Source: Cryobacterium algoricola
GTDB lineage: Bacteria > Actinomycetota > Actinomycetes > Actinomycetales > Microbacteriaceae
DNA: 64,000 bases
NCBI RefSeq assembly: GCF_004402485.1
Contig: NZ_SOFG01000011.1
Span: forward strand, 496,001 to 560,000
Reading direction: 5' to 3'
Shown: in pieces, positions 1-7,349 of the stretch
How positions within the stretch are numbered: the first letter of the stretch is position 1
Layout of the letters: each line of letters starts with the position of its first letter
The notes under the pieces: generated by a model
The model's database searches: none
What the model saw: the letters and a program-made list of their open reading frames with translations, nothing else
Told to the model about the DNA's origin: nothing
Made by a program: the position numbers and the translations under genes

Positions 1-189
1 CCCGCACTGACTCGTCTCGAGTCGGCCGGGCTGCTTGATTCGCACCTCGTGCGGTCCACCTCCGGACCGGCTCGAAAGTATTACACGCTCACGGCGGCTG
101 GAGAGGCAGAGGCGGCTCGCGCGCTCGACTCGTGGACCCTACTCACGGCCACCGTTGACCATGTCCTTGACGGAAGGAATGCACCATGA
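1..189 (+). CDS. PadR-family transcriptional regulator, C-terminal fragment
   Basis: Open from base 1 in frame 1 to a TGA at 187-189, so the 5' part lies outside the window. The visible 62 residues start with a winged-helix recognition segment (LTRLESAGLL) followed by a wing with an ARKYYTLTAAGEAEA motif, which is the classic end of the PadR DNA-binding domain, and a short C-terminal helix. The stop overlaps the next gene's ATG by 4 bases (ATGA), so the two are translationally coupled. PadR genes coupled to HAAS-type membrane proteins are a common regulator-effector pair. Target and ligand cannot be told. Confidence 0.75.
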   Translation, partial: PALTRLESAGLLDSHLVRSTSGPARKYYTLTAAGEAEAARALDSWTLLTATVDHVLDGRNAP

Positions 190-707
190 ACCTCCTCGAC
201 CACGCCCGCATCATTCGCGCCACCCTGTCATACGACGCGTGGCTTGACTTCGCTGGCGTCCCGGGCCGGAGACGACGCGATCTGAGGCGTGAGCTCAGGG
301 CCAACCTGAGTGACGCCGCCGCGCTCGTCGGGTCACGCGAGGCCGTCCGCGGTTTGGGCAGCACCCGCGCGATGGCCGCAGCTGCAAGCGCCCCAGATCC
401 CACGCGCCCACACTGGACGGTAGCATTCACGATCGGCATGAGCCTTTTTGGACTCTCGGTGTTAGCCGAGACACTCGCAGCATTGAGCTGGGTCGACGGT
501 GCACGGGCTGCAACTCCCGAAAGCCCGGTCTCCGGGTCGCTGACGTTCTTCCCGGGGTCGACCCTCGCCTACAGCCCATCCGCCGACGGCTTCAGCCTCT
601 CGATCAACTTCGGCTGGGTTTGCCTGGCCGTCGGACTCGTCGCCTTCGTCATTGCCGCACAGCCCTGGCGGCTGCTCATCCGCCGCACCGCGTCACTCTC
701 GCAGTAG
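186..707 (+). CDS. HAAS-like / DUF1700-like membrane protein coupled to PadR
   Basis: 173 residues. The N-terminal ~65 residues are a charged helical segment rich in Arg and Leu (RRRDLRRELRANLSDAA), resembling the HAAS-type signalling domain found next to PadR regulators. Two hydrophobic segments follow (about residues 80-102 and 146-163), separated by an extracytoplasmic loop. It starts inside the PadR stop (ATGA). By family knowledge such pairs act as membrane-linked signalling modules, but the signal is unknown. The assignment rests on context and architecture. Next to it lies the left boundary of the tRNA-Met island. Confidence 0.55.
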   Translation: MNLLDHARIIRATLSYDAWLDFAGVPGRRRRDLRRELRANLSDAAALVGSREAVRGLGSTRAMAAAASAPDPTRPHWTVAFTIGMSLFGLSVLAETLAALSWVDGARAATPESPVSGSLTFFPGSTLAYSPSADGFSLSINFGWVCLAVGLVAFVIAAQPWRLLIRRTASLSQ

Positions 708-812
708 CTGACGCCAGGAGGCCGACTCCTCCCGGCGCGCAGATTGCCACGGTGCTTTTCAGGAGCCGGTCGCAACGCAGGGTTCCTGCGGGTTGGGCCT
801 CTGGAAGGCAAG

Positions 813-844
813 AAAAAACCCCGGACTTCCGCAGAAGCCCGGGG
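813..844 (-). terminator. Rho-independent terminator, original chromosomal copy downstream of tRNA-Met
   Basis: Arms 819-829 and 834-844 (CCCCGG-CTTC / GAAG-CCGGGG, one mismatch) form a GC-rich stem. On the minus strand the stem is followed by the complement of six A residues at 813-818, giving a U-tract. A near copy is at 12604-12637. Before island insertion this hairpin would have terminated the tRNA-Thr/tRNA-Met transcript. Confidence 0.7.
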
Positions 845-862
845 CGATGTTGATGAATACCG

Positions 863-901
863 TGTAGCGGGAGCGGGAATTGAACCCGCGACACCACGAT
901 T
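863..901. repeat. attL: 39-bp direct repeat of the tRNA-Met 3' end
   Basis: These 39 bases are identical to 12642-12680, which form the 3' end of the intact tRNA-Met gene (T-arm, variable region and part of the anticodon arm). Beyond base 901 the sequences diverge (c at 902, a at 12681). This is the displaced remnant of the tRNA 3' end left after site-specific integration, and it marks the distal boundary of the island. Confidence 0.85.
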
Positions 902-1005
902 CTGAATTAGCGAGTTTTGACCAATCACTGGGATTCGCCTGCGTCACGCTGACCAGCATATTTTCTCAGCGGAGATCACTGCGGTATGGGATGACATCAC
1001 TCAAT

Positions 1006-1063
1006 GTGCGGGGTAAAAGCGGGGTCGGTCCGATCAATGCAGTGATTATGTGCCACCCCGCAC
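1006..1063. repeat. Candidate integrase arm-type sites, left end (GTGCGGGGT)
   Basis: GTGCGGGGT occurs at 1006-1014, a shorter AGCGGGGT follows at 1018-1025, and the inverted form ACCCCGCAC is at 1055-1063. The same word recurs three times near the right end (12541-12588), so copies flank both att repeats. That is the expected layout for arm-type binding sites of a lambda-like tyrosine integrase. No binding evidence is available. Confidence 0.5.
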
Positions 1064-1868
1064 TGTGAATTTGTGACGCCAGCGCAACCTTGTGCCGACG
1101 GGCCATGAGCTCGCTTCCTGAAGCCCGAGGCGCACGTTGAGTGTGCAACATCGCCGGCCTCGGGACGCCCTATCGGCCTCCAACGTACGTTCTGTCCCGA
1201 ACACGGTGGCGGTGGCGGTGGATGTCATGGTCTTGGGTGCAGCGGCTCTCGCAACTCGCGCACTAGCGACGGCCGTCGCAGGCGGCGCCGTAGCCCAAGC
1301 CAGATGTCTTTACGACATGTGATTTGGGCCCTCTTGCTGGCATTGCGGGATGCTAGGCAGCAGTCCCACGCTTGGCTCTCGATACTGCGCTTGTCAGCAC
1401 CAACGGCCTACTATTCAACGAGCGTCGACAGCGCTGCTGGAAATCCTGCGCCAGGAAGGAACCACTACTGAATGACCTTCTCCTATCGCTCATCTTTCAG
1501 GGTCTAATAGTCCCTCTCGCCTTAGCAACCGCCACGTATGTTGCCACAACGATTGGCGTAAGACTTGGACGAATTCGCGTTGTAGGCCGTCTCCGAATTG
1601 GCTGCGTCGTCGCCTCGGTGACAGAGGGGTAGAAGCAGTGAGCTACGTGGCTGTGCTTGTTCCCTTAATCATGATTCCGTTGGGTGACTTCGCGGCGTTT
1701 GGATTGCCTTGCGTAGCGGAAGATCCGTTGGAGACTTGCTAACTCTCGACGATGGGTCCTGGATCAACGCAGGAGACCTCCCGCAAGCAGGCAATCGAGC
1801 TGAGCGAGGTCCCCGTCGATGGCGAAGCTCGCTCTGAACGAGCGCATCGTGATCATCATCTCCATTCC
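1064..1868. other. Gene-poor stretch of the island with two doubtful small hydrophobic ORFs
   Basis: No ORF here has recognisable homology. Two short plus-strand frames are hydrophobic. 1137-1322 (TTG start, 61 codons) contains an Ala/Val-rich run around MVLGAAALATRALATAVAGG. 1372-1632 (no good start or ribosome site) contains a membrane-like segment, LLLSLIFQGLIVPLALATA. Bases 1638-1743 add a GTG-started 34-codon frame. None has a convincing Shine-Dalgarno site. They may be decayed genes or chance frames. Confidence 0.3.
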
Positions 1869-3284
1869 CTATCTGACTAGAGAGCGGAACGCCGTCTCTG
1901 CGGCATTGAATCCTCCCATCCCGTGAACACCGCCACCTGGCGGCGTCGCCGCCGAACAGATAAACACCCCTGGAATGCCCGTAGCGTAGGGGTTCAGCCC
2001 AAGACTGGGGCGGAATAGCACTTGAATCGGGCTGTTCGCGCCCGAAACGATATTCCCTCCCACATAATTCGGATTGTGAATTTCGAAATCGCGGGGGGAG
2101 CGCGTGGCCATGCCCACGATTCGCTCTCGCACGCCAGGAGCGAAACGCTCCAACTGATTCAGAATCCCTGAAGTCGCATCGCCCGAGAATCCGTGTGGAA
2201 CATGGGCATATGCCCAAATCGGATGCTGATTCCCGTTAGACCGGCTTGAGTCAGCGAGGTACTGCTGACCGACAAGTACGAAAGGCTTCTCAGGCATAAT
2301 TCCGCGGGACACGTCGAGTTCTGTCTGCACAATCTCGTCAAGCGTTCCTCCGAGGTGAACCGTCCCGGCCGATCTGCTCTCGGCATTCAACCAAGGGATC
2401 CCCTCCTCAACGACAAGGTCGAGTTTGAAGGCCGCAGGACCATATTTCCACCGCCCGTAGGACTTAGCTACTCGTCGGGGAAGCATATTGCCGGCCAGAC
2501 GAGCTACGGCTTGCGGGGTCAAATCGAGCATCACGATATCGGCTCTTGGAAGCTCCTTGAGAGAGACAACGGTGCGGCCAGTTTCTATTTTGCCGCCATG
2601 TTCGAGGACAATTCCAGCCAGGGCGTCCGTTATGGACCGAGAACCGCCCACAGCGATAGGCCACCCATATTGGTGGCCTATCGCTATCATCATTGTTCCG
2701 ATGGCCGAGGTCGTGGGACTACCTAGGGGGTACATCGAATGCGCCGAAATTCCAGCAAAGAGCGCCCGGGTGCCCTCACCCTTCCACCGGTGCGCAGTCC
2801 ACGTCGCAGGGGGCAATGCCCGCATCCCAAATAGCGCTAAGTCAATCGGATGTTGCGGTATGTGCAGCAATGGCTGAAGAAATTCACTAAGTACCTGGTC
2901 GATACGATCCGACAGGGGGCCAAAATCCGATCGCCATCGCTTGCCGTCGACGCCAAGGTTCGCGGCCGTCTCCTCAATCGATCGATGAAGAGCGGCACCA
3001 TTGCCTCCGTCAAGAGGGTGCGAGACGTCTATGTCCGGATACGCCCATGTTAAGCCATGGCGCTCTAGCCCGAGCAGTCGAAAAGCAGGAGATGCTGCCG
3101 CCATAGGGTGCACAGCAGAACACTCATCGTGCCAAACGCCTGATGTGACCAGCTCACTCGTGCGCGTTCCCCCGCCAATGATCTCGGCGCCCTCGATGAC
3201 TGTCACCTTCATACCTTTAACAGCAAGGACAGCGGCAGCAGTCAGGCCGTTCGGGCCTGCGCCGACAACAATGGCAGTACTCAT
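1869..3284 (-). CDS. FAD-dependent phytoene-desaturase-like oxidoreductase (PYROXD2/COG1233 type)
   Basis: 471 residues, near the usual length for this family. The N-terminus is a Rossmann FAD-binding fold with the dinucleotide motif VVGAGPNGLTAA (residues 6-17) followed by an acidic EGA strand end. The C-terminus has the family's FAD-binding signature GGGVHGMGGFNAAETAF. Members oxidise or desaturate isoprenoid or related lipophilic substrates. The substrate here cannot be inferred, and no carotenoid genes are nearby. An AT-rich start region with GAGAGG upstream of the ATG supports the start. It lies on the island between the gene-poor left end and the SDP-like cluster. A link to toxin maturation is possible but unsupported. 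Confidence 0.75.
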   Translation of the reverse strand: MSTAIVVGAGPNGLTAAAVLAVKGMKVTVIEGAEIIGGGTRTSELVTSGVWHDECSAVHPMAAASPAFRLLGLERHGLTWAYPDIDVSHPLDGGNGAALHRSIEETAANLGVDGKRWRSDFGPLSDRIDQVLSEFLQPLLHIPQHPIDLALFGMRALPPATWTAHRWKGEGTRALFAGISAHSMYPLGSPTTSAIGTMMIAIGHQYGWPIAVGGSRSITDALAGIVLEHGGKIETGRTVVSLKELPRADIVMLDLTPQAVARLAGNMLPRRVAKSYGRWKYGPAAFKLDLVVEEGIPWLNAESRSAGTVHLGGTLDEIVQTELDVSRGIMPEKPFVLVGQQYLADSSRSNGNQHPIWAYAHVPHGFSGDATSGILNQLERFAPGVRERIVGMATRSPRDFEIHNPNYVGGNIVSGANSPIQVLFRPSLGLNPYATGIPGVFICSAATPPGGGVHGMGGFNAAETAFRSLVR

Positions 3285-3539
3285 GATTTGGGCCTCTCAG
3301 CGTTCTGCGTTCCCCGGTATTGCGGTTTCCGGTCTTCTAATCCTGAATTGGATTGTCGCGGGTCCCACTTAGAAGGCCTAATGATCCTCCAGATCATCCC
3401 GCCCGATCACTTAATTACCTTCCAGAACGGAAATAACAAATTTAGACCGACCACTATGTCCCCGTTTTGGGCCTCTCTTGCATCTCTAGAAACCGGACAG
3501 GCGCTCGGGTCAGGCTCGTCGAGCCCGTCTTCACATCGG

Positions 3540-4499
3540 TCAACGCTTGCTGAGAATAGCTTGGAGAGCCTTGGCCTCACCGATGGGGTCACCAACCGTC
3601 AAAGCAAGCTCATGCCCATCGTCTTCGCAAATAATGAGCGCCGGGCCATTGCGCAAAATATAGGAGGAGCGTTTCCCTCCGAGGGCAAGTCCCCAGCCAG
3701 CCCAGTCCTCGGCCCGGATTTGTTCGGATCGAACGGAGCTCACCCGTTCCCAAGGGATGCTGAAAATCACTGTTTGCGCCAAGGACTGGATTCGAATTCC
3801 GGAGGCGCCCGCGACGACACGAACGCGCGTAAAAAGGATCTGCGTGCACGCGATGGCAAATGAAGCGATCGTAAGGACCAGAAGCCCCGGCCACGGGACG
3901 AAGAGCCAAACCACCAGCGCTGCGACCGCCACCCCTAAAAGAAGCACGCCGCCTTCGAAGTAGGCGTCCCCACGGATCTGTTCAATCCATGCAAACCCAC
4001 TCTTCGACTCATCAACACGCCTCTTCAGTCGATGGATCCGTACGCCCCTGCTGAGAATAAGCATCGAATCGAAAAGGAATGACCAAGCGAGGGCCAAAGC
4101 AAAGCTCAGCGACGACCCGACTGCGACGATCGTTCCCCCGTCTGATCCGGATGCACCTCCCGCGATAAGCGATAGCAACAGCATCCCCTGCGAGAAAAAA
4201 GATACCCCGGCGGCTATCCCACTAATGTGAGCAGACGCTGATTGCGTGCAGCGCGGAGTTAGAAGCGCAAGGGTGGCAACTACAACAGCAAGCAGTGAAA
4301 TAGCCAACGTGACAGTGAACATCACTCCAGTCGGCGCGAATCCATCCGCGACACCGGAGTCAGACCAATGCACGCCAAGCCCCCCCGCCCCATCATCCAG
4401 CCCCGCCAAACTACATCCGACAACAGCACCAACAGGCAAAAGCGTGCCGGCCAGCGAAAGTCCGAGAGCAGTCCAAAAGGGCATGTTCAGTCCATCCAT
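3540..4499 (-). CDS. DUF1648 membrane protein with C-terminal PH-like domain, paired with GntR regulator
   Basis: 319 residues. The N-terminal part has hydrophobic segments and a DUF1648 signature, VHWSDSGVADGF (around residues 43-54), matching the HW-x-G-x-ADGF pattern of SdpI-type N-termini. Further membrane segments run to about residue 215. The last ~90 residues (from RVVAGASGIRI) look like a soluble bacterial PH-like beta domain ending in GDPIGEAKALQAILSKR. The ATG overlaps the end of the upstream GntR gene by 13 bases, so both are one operon. An alternative start is the ATG at 4484. By context it is probably part of immunity to, or sensing of, the SDP-like peptide. That role is inference. 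Confidence 0.65.
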   Translation of the reverse strand: MDGLNMPFWTALGLSLAGTLLPVGAVVGCSLAGLDDGAGGLGVHWSDSGVADGFAPTGVMFTVTLAISLLAVVVATLALLTPRCTQSASAHISGIAAGVSFFSQGMLLLSLIAGGASGSDGGTIVAVGSSLSFALALAWSFLFDSMLILSRGVRIHRLKRRVDESKSGFAWIEQIRGDAYFEGGVLLLGVAVAALVVWLFVPWPGLLVLTIASFAIACTQILFTRVRVVAGASGIRIQSLAQTVIFSIPWERVSSVRSEQIRAEDWAGWGLALGGKRSSYILRNGPALIICEDDGHELALTVGDPIGEAKALQAILSKR

Positions 4500-4849
4500 T
4501 CGTCGACCTCCAACATCACTCGAACAGCCTCGTCTTGCGCCATGCCCATCCGTTGGGCCTCACGCACGAATTCACGGGCCAGGGAAATTACGTTGGCCGA
4601 CCCCGTACTTTCAGCTTCTCTTACTACAGCGCCCCGACCGCGGCGCAGTTCAATGAATCCCTCATCCCGTAACTCCGCGTATGCGCTCAACACCGTGTGA
4701 ATATTGACGCCTAACGTTGTTCCCAGCGTTCGAGCACTCGGCAACCGTTCTCCGGCATAAAGGGAACCCTTAGCAATCTCCCGCCGAATTTGCTGCGCAA
4801 TCTGCGCCTTAAGCGACCAGGTGCTCTGGGGTTCCAGCCGAATGAACAT
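4487..4849 (-). CDS. GntR-family regulator, YtrA-like subfamily
   Basis: 120 residues. An N-terminal winged helix (about 10-75) carries GERLPSARTLGTTLGVNIHTV and a wing RDEGFIELRRGRGAVV. It is followed only by a short helical tail, the size and layout of the YtrA subgroup that controls membrane-stress or ABC-transporter operons. It is cotranscribed with the DUF1648 gene at 3540-4499 and divergent from the SdpI-domain gene. Its ATG lies inside a 7+7 inverted repeat that also contains the likely -10 box, so autorepression is probable. In Bacillus subtilis the corresponding regulator SdpR is ArsR-type, so this locus uses a different regulator family. Confidence 0.8.
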   Translation of the reverse strand: MFIRLEPQSTWSLKAQIAQQIRREIAKGSLYAGERLPSARTLGTTLGVNIHTVLSAYAELRDEGFIELRRGRGAVVREAESTGSANVISLAREFVREAQRMGMAQDEAVRVMLEVDEWMD

Positions 4850-4883
4850 GTTCTATATTATCTAGAACAATACTTGCCTGCAA
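4849..4883 (-). promoter_or_regulatory. GntR autoregulatory operator with leaderless promoter
   Basis: The inverted repeat TGTTCTA-N7-TAGAACA spans 4849-4869 and includes the GntR start codon. On the minus strand TTGCAG (4883-4878), a 17-base spacer and TAATAT (4860-4855) form a good promoter whose start would fall on the ATG, predicting a leaderless mRNA. A second perfect palindrome, GAACATGTTC, is at 4844-4853. On the other side TAGTCT (4887-4892) sits 6 bases before the divergent ATG at 4899, so that gene may also be leaderless and controlled from the same operator. Confidence 0.6.
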
Positions 4884-4898
4884 TGCTAGTCTCGGCGC

Positions 4899-5216
4899 AT
4901 GATCCCAGTTATGGTTCTCGCAAGTGTGGCTGTCCTTGTTCTTCTGGTGACGATCTTGTGCGCCGTCGGAATCGTTCCGCGAAACAGAGCGGCGGGCATT
5001 AGAATCCCAGCGTTGCTCGCAAGCGATGAAGGTTGGCGGAGGGGGCACAGATCGGCGATCCTACCCACTGCAGTCGGAGCCTTCGCGTCCGTTGCAATGG
5101 CAATTGCGTGCCTCGTCCAGCCATCACTGCAATCCTACGGACCAGCCTTGGTGACACTTACTCTTGTCGCGCCGCTTGCTTGGGCAGTATTTCGGGCTAA
5201 CCGAACAGCGAGGTAG
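4899..5216 (+). CDS. SdpI-family membrane protein (immunity-type domain only)
   Basis: 105 residues. A first membrane segment (about 4-26) is followed by the SdpI signature GIRIPALLASDEGWRRGHR (33-51) and two further hydrophobic segments (56-73 and 80-98). In Bacillus subtilis SdpI combines an N-terminal DUF1648 part with this domain and protects the producer from the SDP toxin. Here the domain stands alone, and DUF1648 proteins are encoded separately on both sides. It is divergent from the GntR gene across a 49-bp shared operator region. A role in immunity is inferred from family and position. Confidence 0.75.
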   Translation: MIPVMVLASVAVLVLLVTILCAVGIVPRNRAAGIRIPALLASDEGWRRGHRSAILPTAVGAFASVAMAIACLVQPSLQSYGPALVTLTLVAPLAWAVFRANRTAR

Positions 5217-5425
5217 GTCACGCACCGGATGGTTCCAGACGTGGTCAGATCAAAAGCGAGAGCGTCCGCATCAAGGTGCAGCCGTCAAGGCCAATAGATT
5301 CGGCCCCTTGGCGGACGCAGTTGAGATCTTCCGTCATCCCCGAGCGCGCCAGGAGCGCACATATATTCTCGACCTTGCCGATTGATACGGCATAGTCTTC
5401 GACCCTCTGACCCAAGGCAGCTGAC

Positions 5426-5929
5426 ATGACAGGCAAGCAACGCGTACCATCAGGATTTATCATCGCCGCTATCCTCACGTGGATCCCAGCGGCGGCGCTA
5501 CTCACTGCGCACGCGCTACAGATCCCACCGGATCTCATCCCCGTACATTGGGACGGTACGGGATCAGCCGACGGATTCGATAGCCCAACAAACGTCTTCT
5601 GGTTGTCACTCGTACCGTCGGTGATCTGTGGCGTCATCGCGATCTGCGTTGCGCTCGCAGGGTCTGGGCTGCGCCGAATCCAAGGAGCTTTGGCGTTCGC
5701 AGCGATCGCTACCGTCGCCGCCGCAGTCAGTTTGCAATGGGCCGTTGACGTGCGCACCGCCATTGATGCTCAAACCATCGAGACCAACCGCATTGGCGCA
5801 CCATTTCTGCTGTATCTGCTTGCTATTGGATGGGGACTTGTCGTGTACGCGGCTGGAACGATTGGCAAACATTTTCCAGAAACAGAGGGCAAGAATAGCG
5901 ACGAATCGCTATCTGAAAAGACTCAGTAG
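5426..5929 (+). CDS. DUF1648-domain membrane protein
   Basis: 167 residues with four predicted membrane segments. The DUF1648 motif VHWDGTGSADGFDSPTN lies near residues 40-56 after the first helix. The N-terminal part corresponds to the half of SdpI that is missing from the short SdpI-domain protein at 4899-5216. AAGG is 6 bases upstream of the ATG. The 209-bp gap before it contains no other credible gene. It is oriented with the SdpI-domain and sdpCAB-like genes, suggesting a role in immunity or in sensing the peptide. Confidence 0.7.
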   Translation: MTGKQRVPSGFIIAAILTWIPAAALLTAHALQIPPDLIPVHWDGTGSADGFDSPTNVFWLSLVPSVICGVIAICVALAGSGLRRIQGALAFAAIATVAAAVSLQWAVDVRTAIDAQTIETNRIGAPFLLYLLAIGWGLVVYAAGTIGKHFPETEGKNSDESLSEKTQ

Positions 5930-6041
5930 CGACAAGGCGCAGGCGCCGTAACCACAGGCGAACGAGCCGTTCACGTCCCTGAGCTCCACCCATCGGCACT
6001 GTGCCTAAAAGTGTTATCGCGATGATCCACCTTCCCCTTTC

Positions 6042-6077
6042 GGGGGATTGACGGTGATCTATCCCCCTAAATAGTGT
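6042..6077 (+). promoter_or_regulatory. Candidate promoter and operator of the sdpC-like gene
   Basis: A perfect inverted repeat, GGGGGAT (6042-6048) and ATCCCCC (6061-6067), overlaps TTGACG (6048-6053), a good -35 box. A weak -10 (TAGTGT at 6072-6077, or AATAGT at 6070-6075) follows at 16-18 bases. The symmetric element around the -35 box is well placed for a repressor or activator of toxin expression. It differs from the TGTTCTA operator of the GntR gene. Confidence 0.4.
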
Positions 6078-6114
6078 GCATGAACAGGCCAATCGTTGGC
6101 CCATTGGGGGGAAA

Positions 6115-6747
6115 ATGAACAAGAAAATTGGACTACTCGCAACGATCGGAATAGGCATTCTTGCCGCGTCGATCACCCTGGCCGCGATCCCTGCGAGCGC
6201 AGTGCCAATCAGTGCCGCAGCGTCAACTTCGGCCACTTCGACAGTCAAGTACCAGGACGTCGACGTAGTCGGATTCCTGGTCTTCGGGGTCGGACCTATT
6301 GCCCAGGACCGGCCAGAGCTTCTGACCAAGCTGAACATCACGCGTGTGCCGCAGGCACCTGCTGCAACGATCAAGACGCTGCTGACAGGACTGCAGTCAG
6401 TGGATCCGGACTTCCACAAGAACGTGACCGTGAATGCTCAGGCACGCGATCCGTACAAGGCGCAATTGGCCCTGACGAACTTCAGCACTGATATGACGGC
6501 GCTCACGGAGAAGGAACAGGCCCTTCATCCTGACCAGTTGAGGAGTCTCTCAACGGCCGCCGCCGGAAACGGTTCAGTCTGGGCCTTCACTAACTACGTC
6601 GTCAGCACCCAGGTCGCTGTCACCGCGGCCGCAGCTGTCAGTGTCCTTGCTGTCCTGGCGGCCCTGGTCGTCTTCCTATACCAGCACCCGAAGGACGGTT
6701 CGACGCTGATCATGCAGGATGACGCCTCCGCGCTGGGTGCGCTCTGA
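6115..6747 (+). CDS. SdpC-like antimicrobial peptide precursor
   Basis: 210 residues from the ATG at 6115, which has a very strong GGGGGGA ribosome site 4-5 bases upstream. A signal peptide (1-29, ending IPASA) is followed by the SdpC family signature VDVVGFLVFGVGPIAQ (49-64), comparable to the FRGLLFGQGEVG segment of B. subtilis SdpC. A helical middle (85-150) precedes a strongly hydrophobic C-terminal segment (about 154-189) and a polar tail. In Bacillus the mature SDP toxin is a 42-residue hydrophobic peptide cut from the same position and carries a disulfide. This protein has no cysteine at all, so the peptide would differ. It is followed by sdpA- and sdpB-like genes. Confidence 0.75.
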   Translation: MNKKIGLLATIGIGILAASITLAAIPASAVPISAAASTSATSTVKYQDVDVVGFLVFGVGPIAQDRPELLTKLNITRVPQAPAATIKTLLTGLQSVDPDFHKNVTVNAQARDPYKAQLALTNFSTDMTALTEKEQALHPDQLRSLSTAAAGNGSVWAFTNYVVSTQVAVTAAAAVSVLAVLAALVVFLYQHPKDGSTLIMQDDASALGAL

Positions 6748-6791
6748 GGCCCTCATCAAATCGGTCAGGAGCTCGTACTGACGATAGGACT

Positions 6792-7349
6792 TTGGTCAAA
6801 TCAGTTCGCGTCACATTCGGAATCGCGTTGAGCTTCGTTGTCCTGTTGCTCGCGGTAACACTTGGGGCGTCTTGGCCGGCAAATATCCTGTCCAGCACGG
6901 CAGGCTTGGATGGCGCCAAAGGCGCCATCCAAGCCGCTCTTCCTCAGGGCTGGGCGTTCTTTACGCGCAGCCCTGAGGACCCGTCGTTGGTCCCGTACGT
7001 TACGGGATCTGACGGCACTTGGAATCGAGCCGATACCCTTCCGCAGGGTTCCGTGACCAACCTCTTCGGCCTGAGCCGAAACCAGCGTGCGCAGGGCACA
7101 GAACTGGCTCTTATCGTGTCTCGAGTACCCAAGCTAACCGCATGCGATGACTATCTGAGCGAGTGCCTGGCGATGCCGGTAGCGCACTCTTACAGCTTCG
7201 CGAATCCGACAAGTTCCCAGTTCTTCTGCGGGCCACTGCGAGTAGTTCTGCAGACACCAGTGAAATGGTCTTTCCGCAACGAGACTCCTGAAGAAGTGCG
7301 TGCGGAGCAATTCGTGGACATCGATATTTCCTGTGGGAAGGCACCATGA
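6792..7349 (+). CDS. SdpA-family antimicrobial peptide system protein
   Basis: 185 residues. One N-terminal membrane segment (7-26) anchors an otherwise soluble protein with the family motif PQGWAFFTRSPEDP (51-64). Cysteines occur in a CDDYLSEC pair, in FFCGPL and near the C-terminus. In B. subtilis SdpA works with SdpB to convert the SdpC precursor into active toxin. The start used is TTG at 6792. AGGA lies only 2 bases before it, so the true start could be slightly downstream. The gene is 44 bases after the sdpC-like gene, and its stop overlaps the next ATG by 4 bases. Confidence 0.8.
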   Translation: MVKSVRVTFGIALSFVVLLLAVTLGASWPANILSSTAGLDGAKGAIQAALPQGWAFFTRSPEDPSLVPYVTGSDGTWNRADTLPQGSVTNLFGLSRNQRAQGTELALIVSRVPKLTACDDYLSECLAMPVAHSYSFANPTSSQFFCGPLRVVLQTPVKWSFRNETPEEVRAEQFVDIDISCGKAP

